Counted from the first letter of the stretch, positions 1-12,800 are shown. The stretch: 64,000 bases of DNA from Scolanthus callimorphus (GCA_033964015.1 CM066914.1:21487023-21551022), one strand, 5' to 3'. Notes: generated by a model not told the origin, from the sequence alone. Made by a program: numbers and translations.

Positions 1-25
1 GTAATGAACAAACTAAGAAACATAC

Positions 26-132
26 CATAGTTGGCCACTATTCTTGGATGTCTTCCATTTCTTTCTCTCACATAGAATGCAATCTGAGGGTTTCTTTTTG
101 CATATTCCACAATGTTATTGTTGATATACTCC
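26..132 (-). CDS. mrpl43: Mitochondrial ribosomal protein L43, one internal exon
   Basis: Read on the minus strand, this 107-nt exon has a clean 3' splice site (TTTTCTGCTCCTTACAG, ending at 133) and a 5' splice site (GT at 25-24). In phase, beginning with the last base of a split codon, it encodes a peptide with EYINNNIVEYAKRNP, IAFYVRERNG and PRIVANY. This matches in order the conserved segment of MRPL43 (REFVE...FAR+NPGVVIYV...P.+VAEYLNG), a thioredoxin-fold protein of the large mitoribosomal subunit. The downstream exons would lie beyond base 1. I could not find the first exon, which should encode the N-terminal half, between 133 and 1000. The match is from memory of the family and rests on about 35 residues. 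Confidence 0.75.
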
Positions 133-947
133 CTGTAAGGAGCAGAAAAAGTACCTCAGATGAATTTATTGCTGGAATATCACTATCAGTGTTTTAGGCA
201 TGAATAAGTTAGTGGTACCTATTCTCAGTCATTTCAGGTTTATGCTATAAGTTCTCGTGATTGATTTGCTTTCCACTTTTAATATTAACCATGAAGAATC
301 TTCTATTATTTCTCTCAATATAACGACAAGAATTTTCTGTTCTTGATATAAAACTCAAGAGACAATGATCCATACTTAGATCATGTTTCATTTTATACCT
401 ATTCTTGGACTCACTTATCCATTCTTGGACGTGCCTTTCCTAGCAGAACTATGCCAAATCATGTGTGTGTGTGCTTTAAACTACACAGGGAATCAGCTGA
501 TGTCCGAGAATAAGGGGTAGTGATGGGTAAATCCAAGACTTGCCGAGACCCGCATTTCAGAATCCAACTTTTGACAAATTTCAAATGCGAGTCTGAGGTT
601 TAAGGTTGCTTGTTAGACACATGCATAGTTACCATGTGTAATCCAGTGATATCCTCTGATGGTATCAAAAAAAACATCAGTGACTCTCAGACTACGGTAG
701 AAAAAATATGAGACTCCGAGACGGCCAAAATTTCAAGAAAAATGAGACTCCGAGACGCGTGAAAAACCCCCACTATTTTACCAAAACTTTCAAAATTTTA
801 AGATACCCATCTCTACCCCTAGAAAAGGTAAGCGGGCTCATACGTAAACAAGTCAAACTGGACAGCTGAACCTGTTTTTATTAAGGCTAATTTGCACCAT
901 GGGATACAAACAACATGGAGGAGAGTTGGTAGCCTGCGCAGTTTTTT
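133..947. other. Non-coding stretch
   Basis: No convincing coding exon was found. It should be intron or 5' flank of the mrpl43 gene. A 16-bp direct repeat (ATGAGACTCCGAGACG) occurs at about 709 and 742. Confidence 0.5.
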
Positions 948-1127
948 CCGTGGGGTTTCAGGGGACAGAGAAGCCTGAAGTTTGAGATTTTCAATGATTT
1001 GGCCGCGCGAAGTATGGGGTGAGTGAGAAAATGGAGAGAGGGGGAGGGGGTGTAGACCATACTTCGTGCAGCCAAATCAATGAAAATCTCGAACTTCAGG
1101 CTTTCTCTGTCCCCTGAAACCCCACAG
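948..1127. repeat. Fold-back (inverted repeat) element
   Basis: Two ~70-bp arms (948-1017 and 1057-1127) are near-perfect reverse complements around a ~40-bp purine-rich loop. The short open frames across it are products of the palindrome and not genes. It resembles a miniature inverted-repeat transposable element (MITE). Confidence 0.75.
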
Positions 1128-1428
1128 AAACGCTTGCTATGCAGGCTAGAGAGTTGGCCGAGTGAATTTCAGCACCATGGATGGAAATTTGACATTTTTA
1201 TGGCAAGTTTTTATCCTCGCATAAGGAAATTCAAACCAAGTTTTCAACTTCCATCTTGTGGATGCACAGGTAAGAATTGCAGTAGCTTTGAGAAAGAAGC
1301 AACACTCGGCAAAAGGTTTGAAATACATGTTTGATTACAAATATTCTTTCACTATGTGACGTCTTTTCGTAGTTGGTCTATGCTGAGGAGATATTTTTTT
1401 CTTTTCACACATCCGACAATAGCCTTTT

Positions 1429-2260
1429 CCCGGTCTAGTAAATCGTTAAAAATCGATAAAAATCACTGATCAAATTTGATCAAATTTTTATCGATTGTTC
1501 CGTGAAATCGTTAAAAATCGGTAGCCAAAATAAGTGTGTGGAAATCGTTAATATCGATTTTTCCGGATTTATCAATTTCTAAAGGAAACTAATAAAAACG
1601 TTTTTTTATCACTTGGGAAGAGTAAAAGGCAGAAGAGAGAACATTCTGCTCACTCTTGAAGAGTTAATAACAGAGATTGCTCATTGAACGAAAGCAGGAC
1701 TAAAACGTTGAGATCACTTTATTATGACTTCAAAAGATATGAAATATATTGTATGCTATGGAACTACATGATAATAATAACCAGGTCCTAAACATTACTG
1801 ATAACAACAAACCATAACTGATTAAACATTGGAAAATTATGTAACTGATTGATCAAATGAGGACAGTCGCACAGTGACCACAGTGTTCAAAATCAACAAC
1901 GTATAGTTGAGTGTGCCAACCTTTTGTATTCATCCACACAACTATCTTTAAGACTTTTGTATATTATTGGCACTCTCCTGCTAGCAGTCATTTGGCGAAC
2001 TGTGACGAGAAATCAGCGAGAAGGAGTCCGCTGAAGGCACCATGAATGGTGTGCTGAAGGCACGAATACAATTTTCCTGCCTTGGGTTCCACTGTACTGT
2101 ATGTTGAATCATAATAAATCGATAAAAATCTATAACTTTTCTTAAAGTGCGATCGATTTTTAACGATTTTTAAAACCAATCGATAAAAATCAATCAGACA
2201 ATATAAACGATTGGTAACGATTTATCGATTGGTAATCGGTATCGATTTTTATAGACCGGG
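1429..2260. mobile_element. Non-autonomous DNA transposon with 6-bp target duplication
   Basis: The ends are inverted: CCCGGTCTA...AAATCG on the left and CGATTTTTATAGACCGGG on the right. Both sides are flanked by the direct repeat CCTTTT (1423-1428 and 2261-2266). The motif ATCGATAAAAATC and its complement, or variants, recur near both ends (about 1447-1560 and 2115-2250), which looks like subterminal transposase-binding repeats. No transposase is encoded. A 6-bp duplication fits several superfamilies, so I do not assign one. Confidence 0.7.
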
Positions 2261-2266
2261 CCTTTT

Positions 2267-3155
2267 AGACGACCCGACGTCCTCAATTTGAGGTCACATA
2301 CAACATATAAGTACTGCTTACAGGTAAAGTGTAGTACCGCCATGAAACATGAGTACATTTTTCGCGAACAATTCGTGAGCAGTAGAAGGACGTGCTTATG
2401 AACTTTGTTCGAGATGTTCGCAAGCCGATCGTGAAGTGTTTGTAAGGTCTTAAGTTTCACGTGTGCAAATCGAACACATATCGATGCAAATTGCTCCCTA
2501 TCTTCCAAGCCAACTTCCTATCAAAAACAACATAGTGAACAAAGGACTCTTACCTAACTCCTCTGCTACTTCCCCCAGCTTTGCAGTAATTTATAGTAAG
2601 TCTTTGAAGCTGACAAACATATCTTCCAAGACCGTTTGCAAAACTCATGCGGGCCGCCATCTTGGAACTATACTCGGTCCCAAACTGCCTCGCTCAAAAT
2701 TACAACAGGAACCCCAAGCTTTGTATTCACTCTCAACCCCCAAGGAATTCTTGAAACTCTATCTGAGTACTAAGGGCAACCACAACTACAGACAGTATCG
2801 CGATTCACCCTGCCACTCTGTGTTTGTGAGCCGTCAATATTTTGTGGTATTGACGGCTCAAAAAGAGCTAGCAAAATTCAACTTTTTTCGCACGAATTTA
2901 TGTTTCATTTCATTGTCAATAGTTAGAAATAACGTTTAGCTATATTTCTAGCAATATCTTATGGCAGAAAGAGATTTTTTTCGCCGAAAAAGATGGAAAA
3001 ATGTAAACAGAAAATGCTCGAGCTCGTGCGAAAAGCCCATGTGATTGCGTGAGATCGTGCGTAAATGTAATGAGAATTGAAATTTCAATCGACAATAAAT
3101 AGCACTATTTCTTGCCATTTCCTCCAGAAAATCTTCAAGAATCGCGATACAATAT
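2267..3155. other. Non-coding stretch with one hairpin
   Basis: No recognisable gene. A hairpin at about 2829-2861 carries GAGCCGTCAATA and its complement. The same CGTCAATATTTTGTGG core builds the arms of the fold-back at 3156-3322, so this is probably a degraded relative. Confidence 0.45.
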
Positions 3156-3322
3156 TAATTACGATTTTGAGACGGCAATTCCACAAAATATTGACGGCGT
3201 TGGAAGAAAATATTTTCACGTATTGGGCTCCGTCGCTGCGCGACTCCGCCCAATACGTGAACATATTTTCTCCCAACTAGCCGTCAATATTTTGTGGAAT
3301 TGCCGTCTCAAAATCGTAATTA
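3156..3322. repeat. Palindromic fold-back MITE
   Basis: A 167-bp near-perfect palindrome starting TAATTACGATTTTGAGACGG and ending with its complement, with an ~8-bp centre. Open frames on both strands across it are symmetry artefacts. Confidence 0.8.
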
Positions 3323-3351
3323 GTATATAAGGTTTTCATGGAATGCTAGTT

Positions 3352-3378
3352 ATGTATCAGTCAATTCCAGCGGTGACC

Positions 3379-3412
<34 letters not shown>

Positions 3413-4788
3413 AACACCGTGGGGCATTTGATTTCGCAATTTCGCCTCAGTGGAAAAACATAAAAATGAATTGACAATAAACAGAGTTCCAATTTCGCAA
3501 AAAGTCAAGTAAGGGGTGGACCATTAGAAATTGGGGGAGGGGGGTGGCAATCTTTTTGCGCATGAATTTTTTTTTCGGGGATCAGGTTGTGTAAGAATTT
3601 TTTTCGGACTCGAAGACCATGTACGATTTTTGTTTCGCAGACACTAGTAGACCTAGTAGAATATGCTTCTTCCGTTGTGCGCGAAGCGCGCTCAGATTTT
3701 GATAAACGCATTTCATCAAGCCTCAGAGAAAGGGCAGACGAACATTCCGATTTTTGTGTATAGTAAACAAAGCCTGTAGGTTTTATTATTCATGCGAGCA
3801 ACTGCCCGCCGCAAATTACGAAATAATTATTATTCGTTTGTGTGAAGCGGTCCAAATGAGGAATTTCTATACTTGTAACGTCAAACTCACGCTTACCTAA
3901 GTGGTCTTCTTTCGAACATAGTGACTGCCTGCCAAGCCTATCAGTGCAGGGCATTTTTTGGATAGTTTTTTTTCCTCGGCAAGATACACTTGTTCTTGTA
4001 AACGGCGCAAGGGCAGTGTTTTCGTTGTGTGAGTTCTCACCGACTATATATTTGATGTTATCTTTAATGCGCGAATTAATTTTTATTAGTATTAAGTGAA
4101 GTGAAGTAAAAGAATGCAAATGATAGAGGAGTTGCTGGAATAACTACTTCAGACATCTTTTTAACGAGAGCCCAAGCCATGTCTTTGTAGGATTTTTTTT
4201 TTCTAGCTTGAATCTCTGCAAGATTTTTTTTGGGAAGGATTGGCCTTGCGCGAATTTTTTTGGGGGAATTGCCACCCCCCCCCCCCCCCCCCCCCCCCCT
4301 CCCCAAACTTCTAATGGTCCACCCGAACAATAGTTGCTCTGCAAATAGAATAAAGGTAAATTTCGCATTGAGAGATTCCGGGGACAATTTGGCCTAGGAA
4401 TGTCTACCGATATTGTACTGTGTACTAATACCTTAGTTTCACTTCTTTATTAATATTTTGTCTCACTTTCAGTGAAATGAGAACTCGTTCAAAGACGAGA
4501 AAACTAAAGTACATTTAAACACGAATTATAAATGCTCGGACAGTATAAATGAAGTTGAAGTTTTTGTTGTTAAGCTTTGTCACGCAGAGTCGATGGAATC
4601 TTACCGTCTTTTTCTCGTCCCGGGGGTGGGGCATTTTCCGCTTTTTGTGTTCCCCGCCGTGGGGTATTTTGCATTTTTGCTAGTCCGGGGGTGGGGAATT
4701 TTCAGTTTTAAGAAATGACCAAAATCCCGGGGGTTGCCCGGGGGGGGGGGGGGGGGGGCATGGTCACCGCTGGAATTGACTGATACAT
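3352..4788. mobile_element. TIR element with C/G homopolymer ends (outer copy)
   Basis: The left terminus ATGTATCAGTCAATTCCAGC...GGTGACC is followed by 31 C (3380-3410). The right terminus is the exact complement, preceded by 19 G (4740-4758). A related, partly deleted copy lies at 51273-51853. A second TIR element (3513-4324) is inserted inside it. No transposase is seen. Confidence 0.75.
3513..4324. mobile_element. Nested TIR element inside the 3352-4788 element
   Basis: The termini GGGGTGGACCATTAGAA and TTCTAATGGTCCACCC are inverted, with G-rich and 25-C tracts just inside. The related 51-kb copy of the host element lacks this ~810 bp. Its interior (about 3640-3950) is similar to 15840-16090, so a second copy sits there. 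Confidence 0.7.
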
Positions 4789-5676
4789 TAGGTTTTCCTA
4801 CACATCTCCGAGCCAGAACTATACTTGCATGCCCCTGACTTGGGTCACCTGTCACGGTCAAATTTGCAAACACGATGCGATTTTTGTTGCATTTGTCACG
4901 GCATTTTTCTCGCGCGAATGCGATTCCAACTCTTGTGTAAACGAGATGCATCCTTTGCATCAATAAAAATTGCAAGTGTAGACGGGCCTAAAACAAATAC
5001 GCGGACAACACGTTTTGGTGTTGATGGGACACCAAATGAAAGCGACAGTAAAATCACTATCACGCGGCGCGGTGAACCTTTAATTTTGAGAGCACATTGT
5101 ATTTTTACTGAAGCCATCAATGATTCGAAGAACGTACTTCAAATTCTTCGCGCGGGAAGGTACAAAACTATTTGTATAAGGTCCCCGGCTTCAAAAATAT
5201 AATGTTGTGCAGGAATCAATCGCCGGCATGTGTTATTTAAAACCATTGCACCGTTAAAACCTGTCAAAATTCGCCCCAAATTCACCTGAAATGCAGGTGG
5301 AAACATCACTAATAAATCATCGGTCATAGCAAGAGCTTTCTATATTTTTATAATTTCTTTCTTTTAATTTATATCTTTTAGAATGGAAATAATTTACACC
5401 AGAATAGTCCAAATCAATCAAAATCATAGCGTGCGGTCGTACTTTAAAATTTGGACTTTCCCCTGCTGTTGTCACGCTATGTTATGTTCTGTCACGCTAT
5501 GTTGTGTTCCTTGTGAGCGTAATAACACTGGCGCGTGCTTACATGAAATTAGCCAATGAGATTTGAGTATCACGGGAATATATAAACACTTCATTGCCCT
5601 AGAATGTTTTGAACCGGCAACTGTGAAGACACAGCGAGAAAAAAAAAACATTCGTATTGGTTAATGAACGTTTAAA
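4789..5676. other. Upstream region of the P5C reductase gene
   Basis: No supported gene; the 125-codon open frame at 4825-5202 has no recognisable domain. A short tandem duplication around GTCACGCTATGTT occurs near 5472-5508. The last ~100 bp, ending in an A-run just before the ATG at 5677, should include the promoter and 5' UTR. Confidence 0.4.
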
Positions 5677-8600
5677 ATGAGTATTGGATTTTTAGGAGCA
5701 GGGAAAATGGCCCAAGCCATGACAAGAGGTCTTCTGGCGTCAGGTAATTGGAAATTTTAATGTTTAATAATCAGTGGATTTTTCTTATCGACTACAAGTC
5801 AATTATTCTGATAAACCTTTGTTTCTACTGAAACAAAACCAATCATATTCACATATAGGAGTGATATATAGCGATGGGAGAAATTACAGTCCACCGCTGG
5901 ATTACACTATTGTATTTTTGGTGTCACTTATCTGTTTTTATTTTTTAAAACCCGCCTTAAACCTTAAGGTGCCGTAACGCTATATAACTCTAATCGAAGT
6001 CTAATAATGATTCTTTTATTCCACAGCCGACTAGACCTGTCCTATAATATTACACTCTCGGTTATTTGACCCCACCCTAGAAATCTCAACTTCGTTTCTC
6101 GTCGCGTATCGATAACCTCTCCTAAACTTGTTGTTCATAATGTGTTTCTAAATATAATATTGAGTTCCAGTGTAAAATATATCTGAGTTTCCTTGACCTT
6201 AAGATTACTTATAAAGACGAAAGGTTACTAAATTCTCATGTGTTTTGAAAAAATCTAAACAAGTCAAACCTTATGATAAAATTGGCTAGATTTTTGCCGA
6301 CGGCGGTTAATAGGTAACGCGATGACAAATTCGTCTAATCACTCAACCGTTAAAGGAGTCGTCATCCTGACCACAATGCATTGCTTTGTTTTTATTTAGT
6401 GCATCAAAAACTCTAACATAACGCAAAAGGTTTGTACTTTTACGAGCCTTTCTCGCGTACTTGTATGGTAATGTGCAGCATGCACTGTAAAAACGGCCAA
6501 AGAGTTTTTTTTTTGTTAAAGCCACTATTTTTGCTGGCATTAAAAATGGCGGCGAAGCGGTGCATTATGGACAGGACGAGCGACTCCTTTAAATATATAT
6601 TGCCCACTGGAAAGAACTTAAAATGAGGGACGGAGGACGACAGGATCTATAAAACACAGCGATAACACCCGATGATTGCCGAACGTCTCTAGGAGAATTC
6701 AAAATTATTCGGTGAGCAATCAATTACAGTGGAAGCAGACACCTTGAAAGGCGATGGATGCCCCAGAAAGACCAGTCAGCTTTCCGCGCTTCATAGTTTT
6801 TGGTTGGATTCGTCGAAAATCAAATTGTTCGTACTTCAAGATCATCATATAATTTAAGGAAAAAGGCTTCAATCTGTCAATATTCAAAAGATATTGTTGA
6901 TTGTTGGAGAGTTGAAAGAAGCGCGTAATGTTGTGCGACAAGTTTAGGGATTTTGCGTTTCCCATTTCTCATTGGTGTGCACTTGCCTTGTGCGTGGTCA
7001 CGTGTCTACGAAAATTCACAATTTATTCACGAAACAACGTTTTTCATCTTTATCTTCCCAGGAACGTTTGGTCGTGAGCAAATTATCGCCAGTTGCGCAG
7101 ATGACATTACATCAAACGAAATGAAGGTATCATTACCGCCGTCAGGCGCATTAACTTATGCTAAATTGTGCACGACTGGCTGATTTTTTTTGCGCCTAAT
7201 TAATTCGTGCCGAATTTGGGGCGCGCGTAATGACAAAGGAAGCTCATAATAAATATTTTGCTGAGCTAAAAAAAATAAAGGTTACGAGAAGTCTATTTCC
7301 ATTTCTTTTTCTGTAAGAAAGTTCTTTCAAGTTCTTTCGTCAAAAGGTAAAGGTTCATTTTCTGGTGTTTATTATATCGCATACGACTCCAAATAAAAGT
7401 GTCTTGCGTTGTGATTCTTGTAATTTTTTGACGCAGAGTCTTGGAGTAAAAGTGACGCGAGATAACTGCGAAGCCGCCGAGAATAAAGACGTGGTTATTG
7501 TCGCGGTCAAACCAAATATTGTTACACAAGTTTTAAACGAAGTGGCGCCGGTAATTACTACAAACAACCTGGTAGTGTCTATAGCAGCCGGAGTAAGCCT
7601 GAAAGCCATGGAAAAGGTACTTTTATTCACATAATGAGGAAAATTCTGACGTTACAGCTAAAATCGTTGCATCGCGACCCGCGTATTTGTTTTCTGCTTT
7701 GCTGTTCCGTCAGTCAAATCTTATGAGCCAATCCGATTTTTGCCCTGTTTCGCCTATTGGCTAGTGCAGTTGCCTGGCTTTCCGTCGTCTGGTTTCAGTT
7801 CAGGAGGGAAGCCAGTTGACGGCACTAGGCGAAACAGGGCAAGAGTTTGAGCGGCTCAGATAGTTTGATTGGCGGAACAGCAAAGTAAAAGATCAAAACA
7901 TATGTTTTACAAACGTGGGTCGTGATGCAACGGTTTTAACTGTGAAAAAACGTAGTTGTTAGGAAATCCCCCTTGCCTTATGGAGGTTGGTCTGTAAGTA
8001 TTGTTTCCTCGTATCTTTCGAGTATCTTAGTGGAAAAAAGCAGGGGGGAAATTGATGCTCAGGAAACATCGTTCTCTTGGTCGCCATTTTTTCTCGGTCA
8101 AAGGGGTCTATAACACAAAACGCTGCTTCTATGTCACAGAGTGATTCATTGAATTCTGACAAATACCAAATACCCTTTCCATGACGCCATCGAAGTAATA
8201 AAGATCGGGGCACCGAATGAAGCTTACAGAACAATTTATTGGACGAAAAATGCTATAAAAAAAGCTTCAAATAATTTATTTTATGATCGCGCCGCGCCAC
8301 AACGATGTGCGCTTGCGGAGCACCATAGCTATAACGTTGAAATTAACCTTATTAGAAGATAGTTTTTCGGTTCTGATTTGGCGCTCGAGACAAATGTGAA
8401 GCGCGCGCGCGAGGCCATCTGGAAACGCGAAGTGCGCATTACACCCCGTGCCGTGTTCTTCCCATCCCATCCGAAAAACAGCTCCCATCCCCGGAGCGCC
8501 ATTGACTAATTCATAGCTATTTTCTTCATCTAGTGTCTTCCTTACAAAGCACGTGTCGTTCGCGTGATGCCAAATATCCCGACTCTTGTAAGGCAGGGCG

Positions 8601-9831
8601 CGTCCGCCTATGCGCTTGGGCATAATACCGTTGGTAATGACGCTGAAACAGTCAGACGGCTCATGTCTGCTGTTGGCTACGTGGAGGAGGTACAAGAAAA
8701 GGACGTGGCAGCTGTGACGGGACTGAGTGGCTCCGGACCAGCCTATGTAAGTTGAATGAAATAGCGCGGTGTTTAAAAAATAGAAATAACCAGAAAGACA
8801 ACCCTGACGACCAGAGTCTCCATCTTGCTCTGTGCTGACATGCTCAGCCAAGACGTCGCTCGTCGCCCGAGCGCAGCAAAGTCTCTTCTCTTGCATTTAC
8901 GCAAGCTTTAAGTATAGTTTAGCGACTCATACGATCCAATCTTTGTTTTACATGGGCTGATTTGCGCCACCCCGCCTCATAGCCTGCTAGCCGGTTCTCC
9001 GATGTTTTTTTTTTTTCGTACTTGTTTTTGGCGCGCGGGGTTCCTGTGTCACAGAAATCCCGCGCGCCCAAAAAATCAAATACCCGAAAAATCCCACTGG
9101 AGAGCCGGCTAGCAGGCTGCACCCCTCATCAAGAGATATTCCTATGCATTTAATGTATTTGCGAAATTTTCGATGTTTGGTCCCCTTAAAGTTTATGCCC
9201 CCGCCCCTCTTTCAGTAGCTCTAGGATCCGCTCTCATTTAAACGTCGCCCACTGCGAACATGTACAGTTAAGCCTGGTGCACACTAGCGACATAACGACA
9301 TAAGGACGTTATGTTGCAACGAAAAAACTACGGGAAAATAATTGAAACAATCAATATTTTCCATGGATCTTCATTAGATTACTTCACCAAAGCAATCTTA
9401 TGTTATTTTTTGACGACTTCAACTTCTTGAAACCACTAAATTTTGTTCGCGTGACATGTTTCTTATGTCGCTATGTCGCTAGTGTGCACCCGGGCTTTAG
9501 TAAGCTCAATTGAACAAAGTTTCGTGTGATTTCTTGTTCTCAGTGTTTTATGGCTATTGAAGCTCTCGCTGACGGTGGAGTCAAAGCCGGTCTCCCCCGA
9601 CAAGTTGCCATCAACCTCGCCGCTCACACATTACTCGGTGCGGCCAGACTCGTTCTGGAGACTGGCAAACACCCAGGGGAGCTCAAGGACGCCGTCTGTT
9701 CACCCGAGGGTTCCACGGCCTACGCAATTCATTCACTAGAAAGAGCTGGGCTTAGAGCGACTTTAATGGACGCAGTAGATGCCGCGCTCAGGAGAACAAT
9801 AGAGCTTGGCAAGTCCAGTAACACGAAATAG
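5677..9831 (+). CDS. pycr: Pyrroline-5-carboxylate reductase, complete five-exon gene
   Basis: The enzyme catalyses the last step of proline synthesis: NAD(P)H-dependent reduction of 1-pyrroline-5-carboxylate. Exons are 5677-5743, 7062-7126, 7437-7616, 8534-8746 and 9544-9831, all with GT-AG borders. They join in frame to 270 residues, the usual family length. Visible landmarks are the N-terminal Rossmann loop GFLGAGKMAQA, AVKPNIV, SIAAGVSL, RVMPNIP, TGLSGSGPAY and the C-terminal dimer region ALADGGVKAGLPR...HPGELKDAVCSPEGST. There is no obvious mitochondrial leader, and the GAGKMA start recalls the PYCR3 type, so the paralogue is left open. MITEs sit in introns 3 and 4. The stop codon lies inside the first unit of a 3.3-kb minisatellite. 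Confidence 0.93.
7654..7942. repeat. TIR MITE in intron 3 of the P5C reductase gene
   Basis: Left end CAGCTAAAATCGTTGCATCG, right end CGATGCAACGGTTTTAACTG-like; the arms continue as a long imperfect inverted repeat containing GTTTCGCC and AAGCCAG blocks. A shorter relative is at 53458-53632. Confidence 0.7.
8981..9118. repeat. Fold-back element in intron 4 of the P5C reductase gene
   Basis: AGCCTGCTAGCCGG...TCTCC at the left is inverted as GGAGAGCCGGCTAGCAGGCT at the right. An inner GCGCGCGGG/CCCGCGCGC pair closes the hairpin. Confidence 0.7.
9271..9496. repeat. TIR MITE in intron 4 of the P5C reductase gene
   Basis: A ~35-bp inverted terminal repeat: AGCCTGGTGCACACTAGCGA at the left and its near complement ending GTGTGCACCCGGGCT at the right. 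The 226-bp element has no coding capacity and ends ~45 bp before the 3' splice site of the last exon. Confidence 0.75.
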
Positions 9832-12800
9832 TAACTCGCGCAGTTCTTAGAAGTAAAATAGAGCTGGGCAAGTCCAGTAACTCGAAATAGTAACTCGCGC
9901 AGTTCTTATAGAGGAACAAATAGAACTGGACAAGTCCGTCAAGTAACTCGAAATAGTAACTCGCGCAGTTCTTAGAAGTACAATAGAGCTGGGCAAGTCC
10001 AGTAACTCGAAATAGTAACTCACGCAGTTCTTAGAAGTACAATAGAGCTGGGCAAGTCCAGTAACTCGAAATAGTAACTCGCGCAGTTCTTAGAAGTACA
10101 ATAGAGCTGGGCAAGTCCAGTAACTCGAAATAGTAACTCGCGCAGTTCTTAGAAGTACAATAGAGCTGGGCAAGTCCAGTAACTCGAAATAGTAACTCGC
10201 GCAGTTCTTATAGAGGAACAAATAGAACTGGACAAGTCCGTCAAGTAACTCGAAATAGTAACTCGCGCAGTTCTTAGAAGTACAATAGAGCTGGGCAAGT
10301 CCAGTAACTCGAAATAGTAACTCGCGCAGTTCTTAGAAGTACAATAGAGCTGGGCAAGTCCAGTAACTCGAAATAGTAACTCGCGCAGTTCTTAGAAGTA
10401 CAATAGAGCTGGGCAAGTCCAGTAACTCGAAATAGTAACTCGCGCAGTTCTTAGAAGTACAATAGAGCTGGGCAAGTCCAGTAACTCGAAATAGTAACTC
10501 GCGCAGTTCTTAGAAGTACAATAGAGCTGGCAAGTCCAGTAACTCGAAATAGTAACTCGCGCAGTTCTTAGAAGTACAATAGGGCTGGGCAAGTCCAGTA
10601 ACTCGAAATAGTAACTCGCGCAGTTCTTAGAAGTACAATAGAGCTGGCAAGTCCAGTAACTCGAAATAGTAACTCGCGCAGTTCTTAGAAGTACAATAGA
10701 GCTGGCAAGTCCAGTAACTCGAAATAGTAACTCGCGCAGTTCTTGGAAGTACAATAGAGCTGGGCAAGTCCGGTAACTCGAAATAGTAACTCACGCAGTT
10801 CTTATGAAGAACAAATAGAACTGGACAAGACCAGTAACTCGAAATAGTAACTCACGCAGTTCTTAGAAGTACAAGAGAGCTGGGCAAGTCCAGTAACTCG
10901 AAATAGTAACTCACGCAGTTCTTAGAAGTACAAGAGAGCTGGGCAAGTCCAGTAACTCGAAATAGTAACTCACGCAGTTCTTATGAAGAACAAATAGAAC
11001 TGGACAAGACCAGTAACTCGAAATAGTAACTCACGCAGTTCTTAGAAGTACAATAGAGCTGGCAAGTCCAGTAACTCGAAATAGTAACTCACGCAGTTCT
11101 TAGAAGTACAAGAGAGCTGGGCAAGTCCAGTAACTCGAAATAGTAACTCGCGCAGTTCTTAGAAGTACAATAGAGCTGGGCAAGTCCAGTAACTCGAAAT
11201 AGTAACTCGCGCAGTTCTTAGAAGTACAATAGAGCTGGGCAAGTCCAGTAACTCGAAATAGTAACTCGCGCAGTTCTTATAGAGGAACAAATAGAACTGG
11301 ACAAGTCCGTCAAGTAACTCGAAATAGTAACTCGCGCAGTTCTTAGAAGTACAATAGAGCTGGGCAAGTCCAGTAACTCGAAATAGTAACTCGCGCAGTT
11401 CTTAGAAGTACAATAGAGCTGGCAAGTCCAGTAACTCGAAATAGTAACTCGCGCAGTTCTTAGAAGTACAATAGAGCTGGGCAAGTCCAGTAACTCGAAA
11501 TAGTAACTCGCGCAGTTCTTAGAAGTACAATAGAGCTGGCAAGTCCAGTAACTCGAAATAGTAACTCGCGCAGTTCTTAGAAGTACAATAGAGCTGGCAA
11601 GTCCAGTAACTCGAAATAGTAACTCGCGCAGTTCTTAGAAGTACAATAGAGCTGGCAAGTCCAGTAACTCGAAATAGTAACTCGCGCAGTTCTTGGAAGT
11701 ACAATAGAGCTGGGCAAGTCCAGTAACTCGAAATAGTAACTCACGCAGTTCTTATGAAGAACAAATAGAACTGGACAAGACCAGTAACTCGAAATAGTAA
11801 CTCGCGCAGTTCTTAGAAGTACAAGAGAGCTGGGCAAGTCCAGTAACTCGAAATAGTAACTCAGGCAGTTCTTAGAAGTACAAGAGAGCTGGGCAAGTCC
11901 AGTAACTCGAAATAGTAACTCACGCAGTTCTTATGAAGAACAAATAGAACTGGACAAGACCAGTAACTCGAAATAGTAACTCACGCAGTTCTTAGAAGTA
12001 CAAGAGAGCTGGGCAAGTCCAGTAACTCGAAATAGTAACTCACGCAGTTCTTATGAAGAACAAATAGAACTGGACAAGACCAGTAACTCGAAATAGTAAC
12101 TCACGCAGTTCTTAGAAGTACAAGAGAGCTGGGCAAGTCCAGTAACTCGAAATAGTAACTCACGCAGTTCTTAGAAGTACAAGAGAGCTGGGCAAGTCCA
12201 GTAACTCGAAATAGTAACTCACGCAGTTCTTATGAAGAACAAATAGAACTGGACAAGACCAGTAACTCGAAATAGTAACTCACGCAGTTCTTAGAAGTAC
12301 AATAGAGCTGGCAAGTCCAGTAACTCGAAATAGTAACTCACGCAGTTCTTAGAAGTACAAGAGAGCTGGGCAAGTCCAGTAACTCGAAATAGTAACTCGC
12401 GCAGTTCTTAGAAGTACAATAGAGCTGGGCAAGTCCAGTAACTCGCAATAGTAACTCGCGCAGTTCTTAGAAGTACAATAGAGCTGGGCAAGTCCAGTAA
12501 CTCGAAATAGTAACTCACGCAGTTCTTATGAAGAACAAATAGAACTGGACAAGACCAGTAACTCGAAATAGTAACTCGCGCAGTTCTTAGAAGTACAATA
12601 GAGCTGGCAAGTCCAGTAACTCGAAATAGTAACTCACGCAGTTCTTAGAAGTACAATAGAGCTGGGCAAGTCCAGTAACTCGAAATAGTAACTCACGCAG
12701 TTCTTATGAAGAACAAATAGAACTGGACAAGACCAGTAACTCGAAATAGTAACTCACGCAGTTCTTAGAAGTACAATAGAGCTGGCAAGTCCAGTAACTT

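Noticed and set aside
3077..3330. Open frames on both strands at 3077-3330
   Set aside because: They lie in a near-perfect palindrome and mirror each other.
4076..4387. Glycine-rich frames at 4076-4387 (and similar at 53438-53914, 57679-58053)
   Set aside because: The Gly/Pro runs are translated C/G homopolymers of transposon ends.
4825..5202. 125-aa open frame upstream of the P5C reductase gene
   Set aside because: No domain, no splice support, and opposite-strand frames of similar length.
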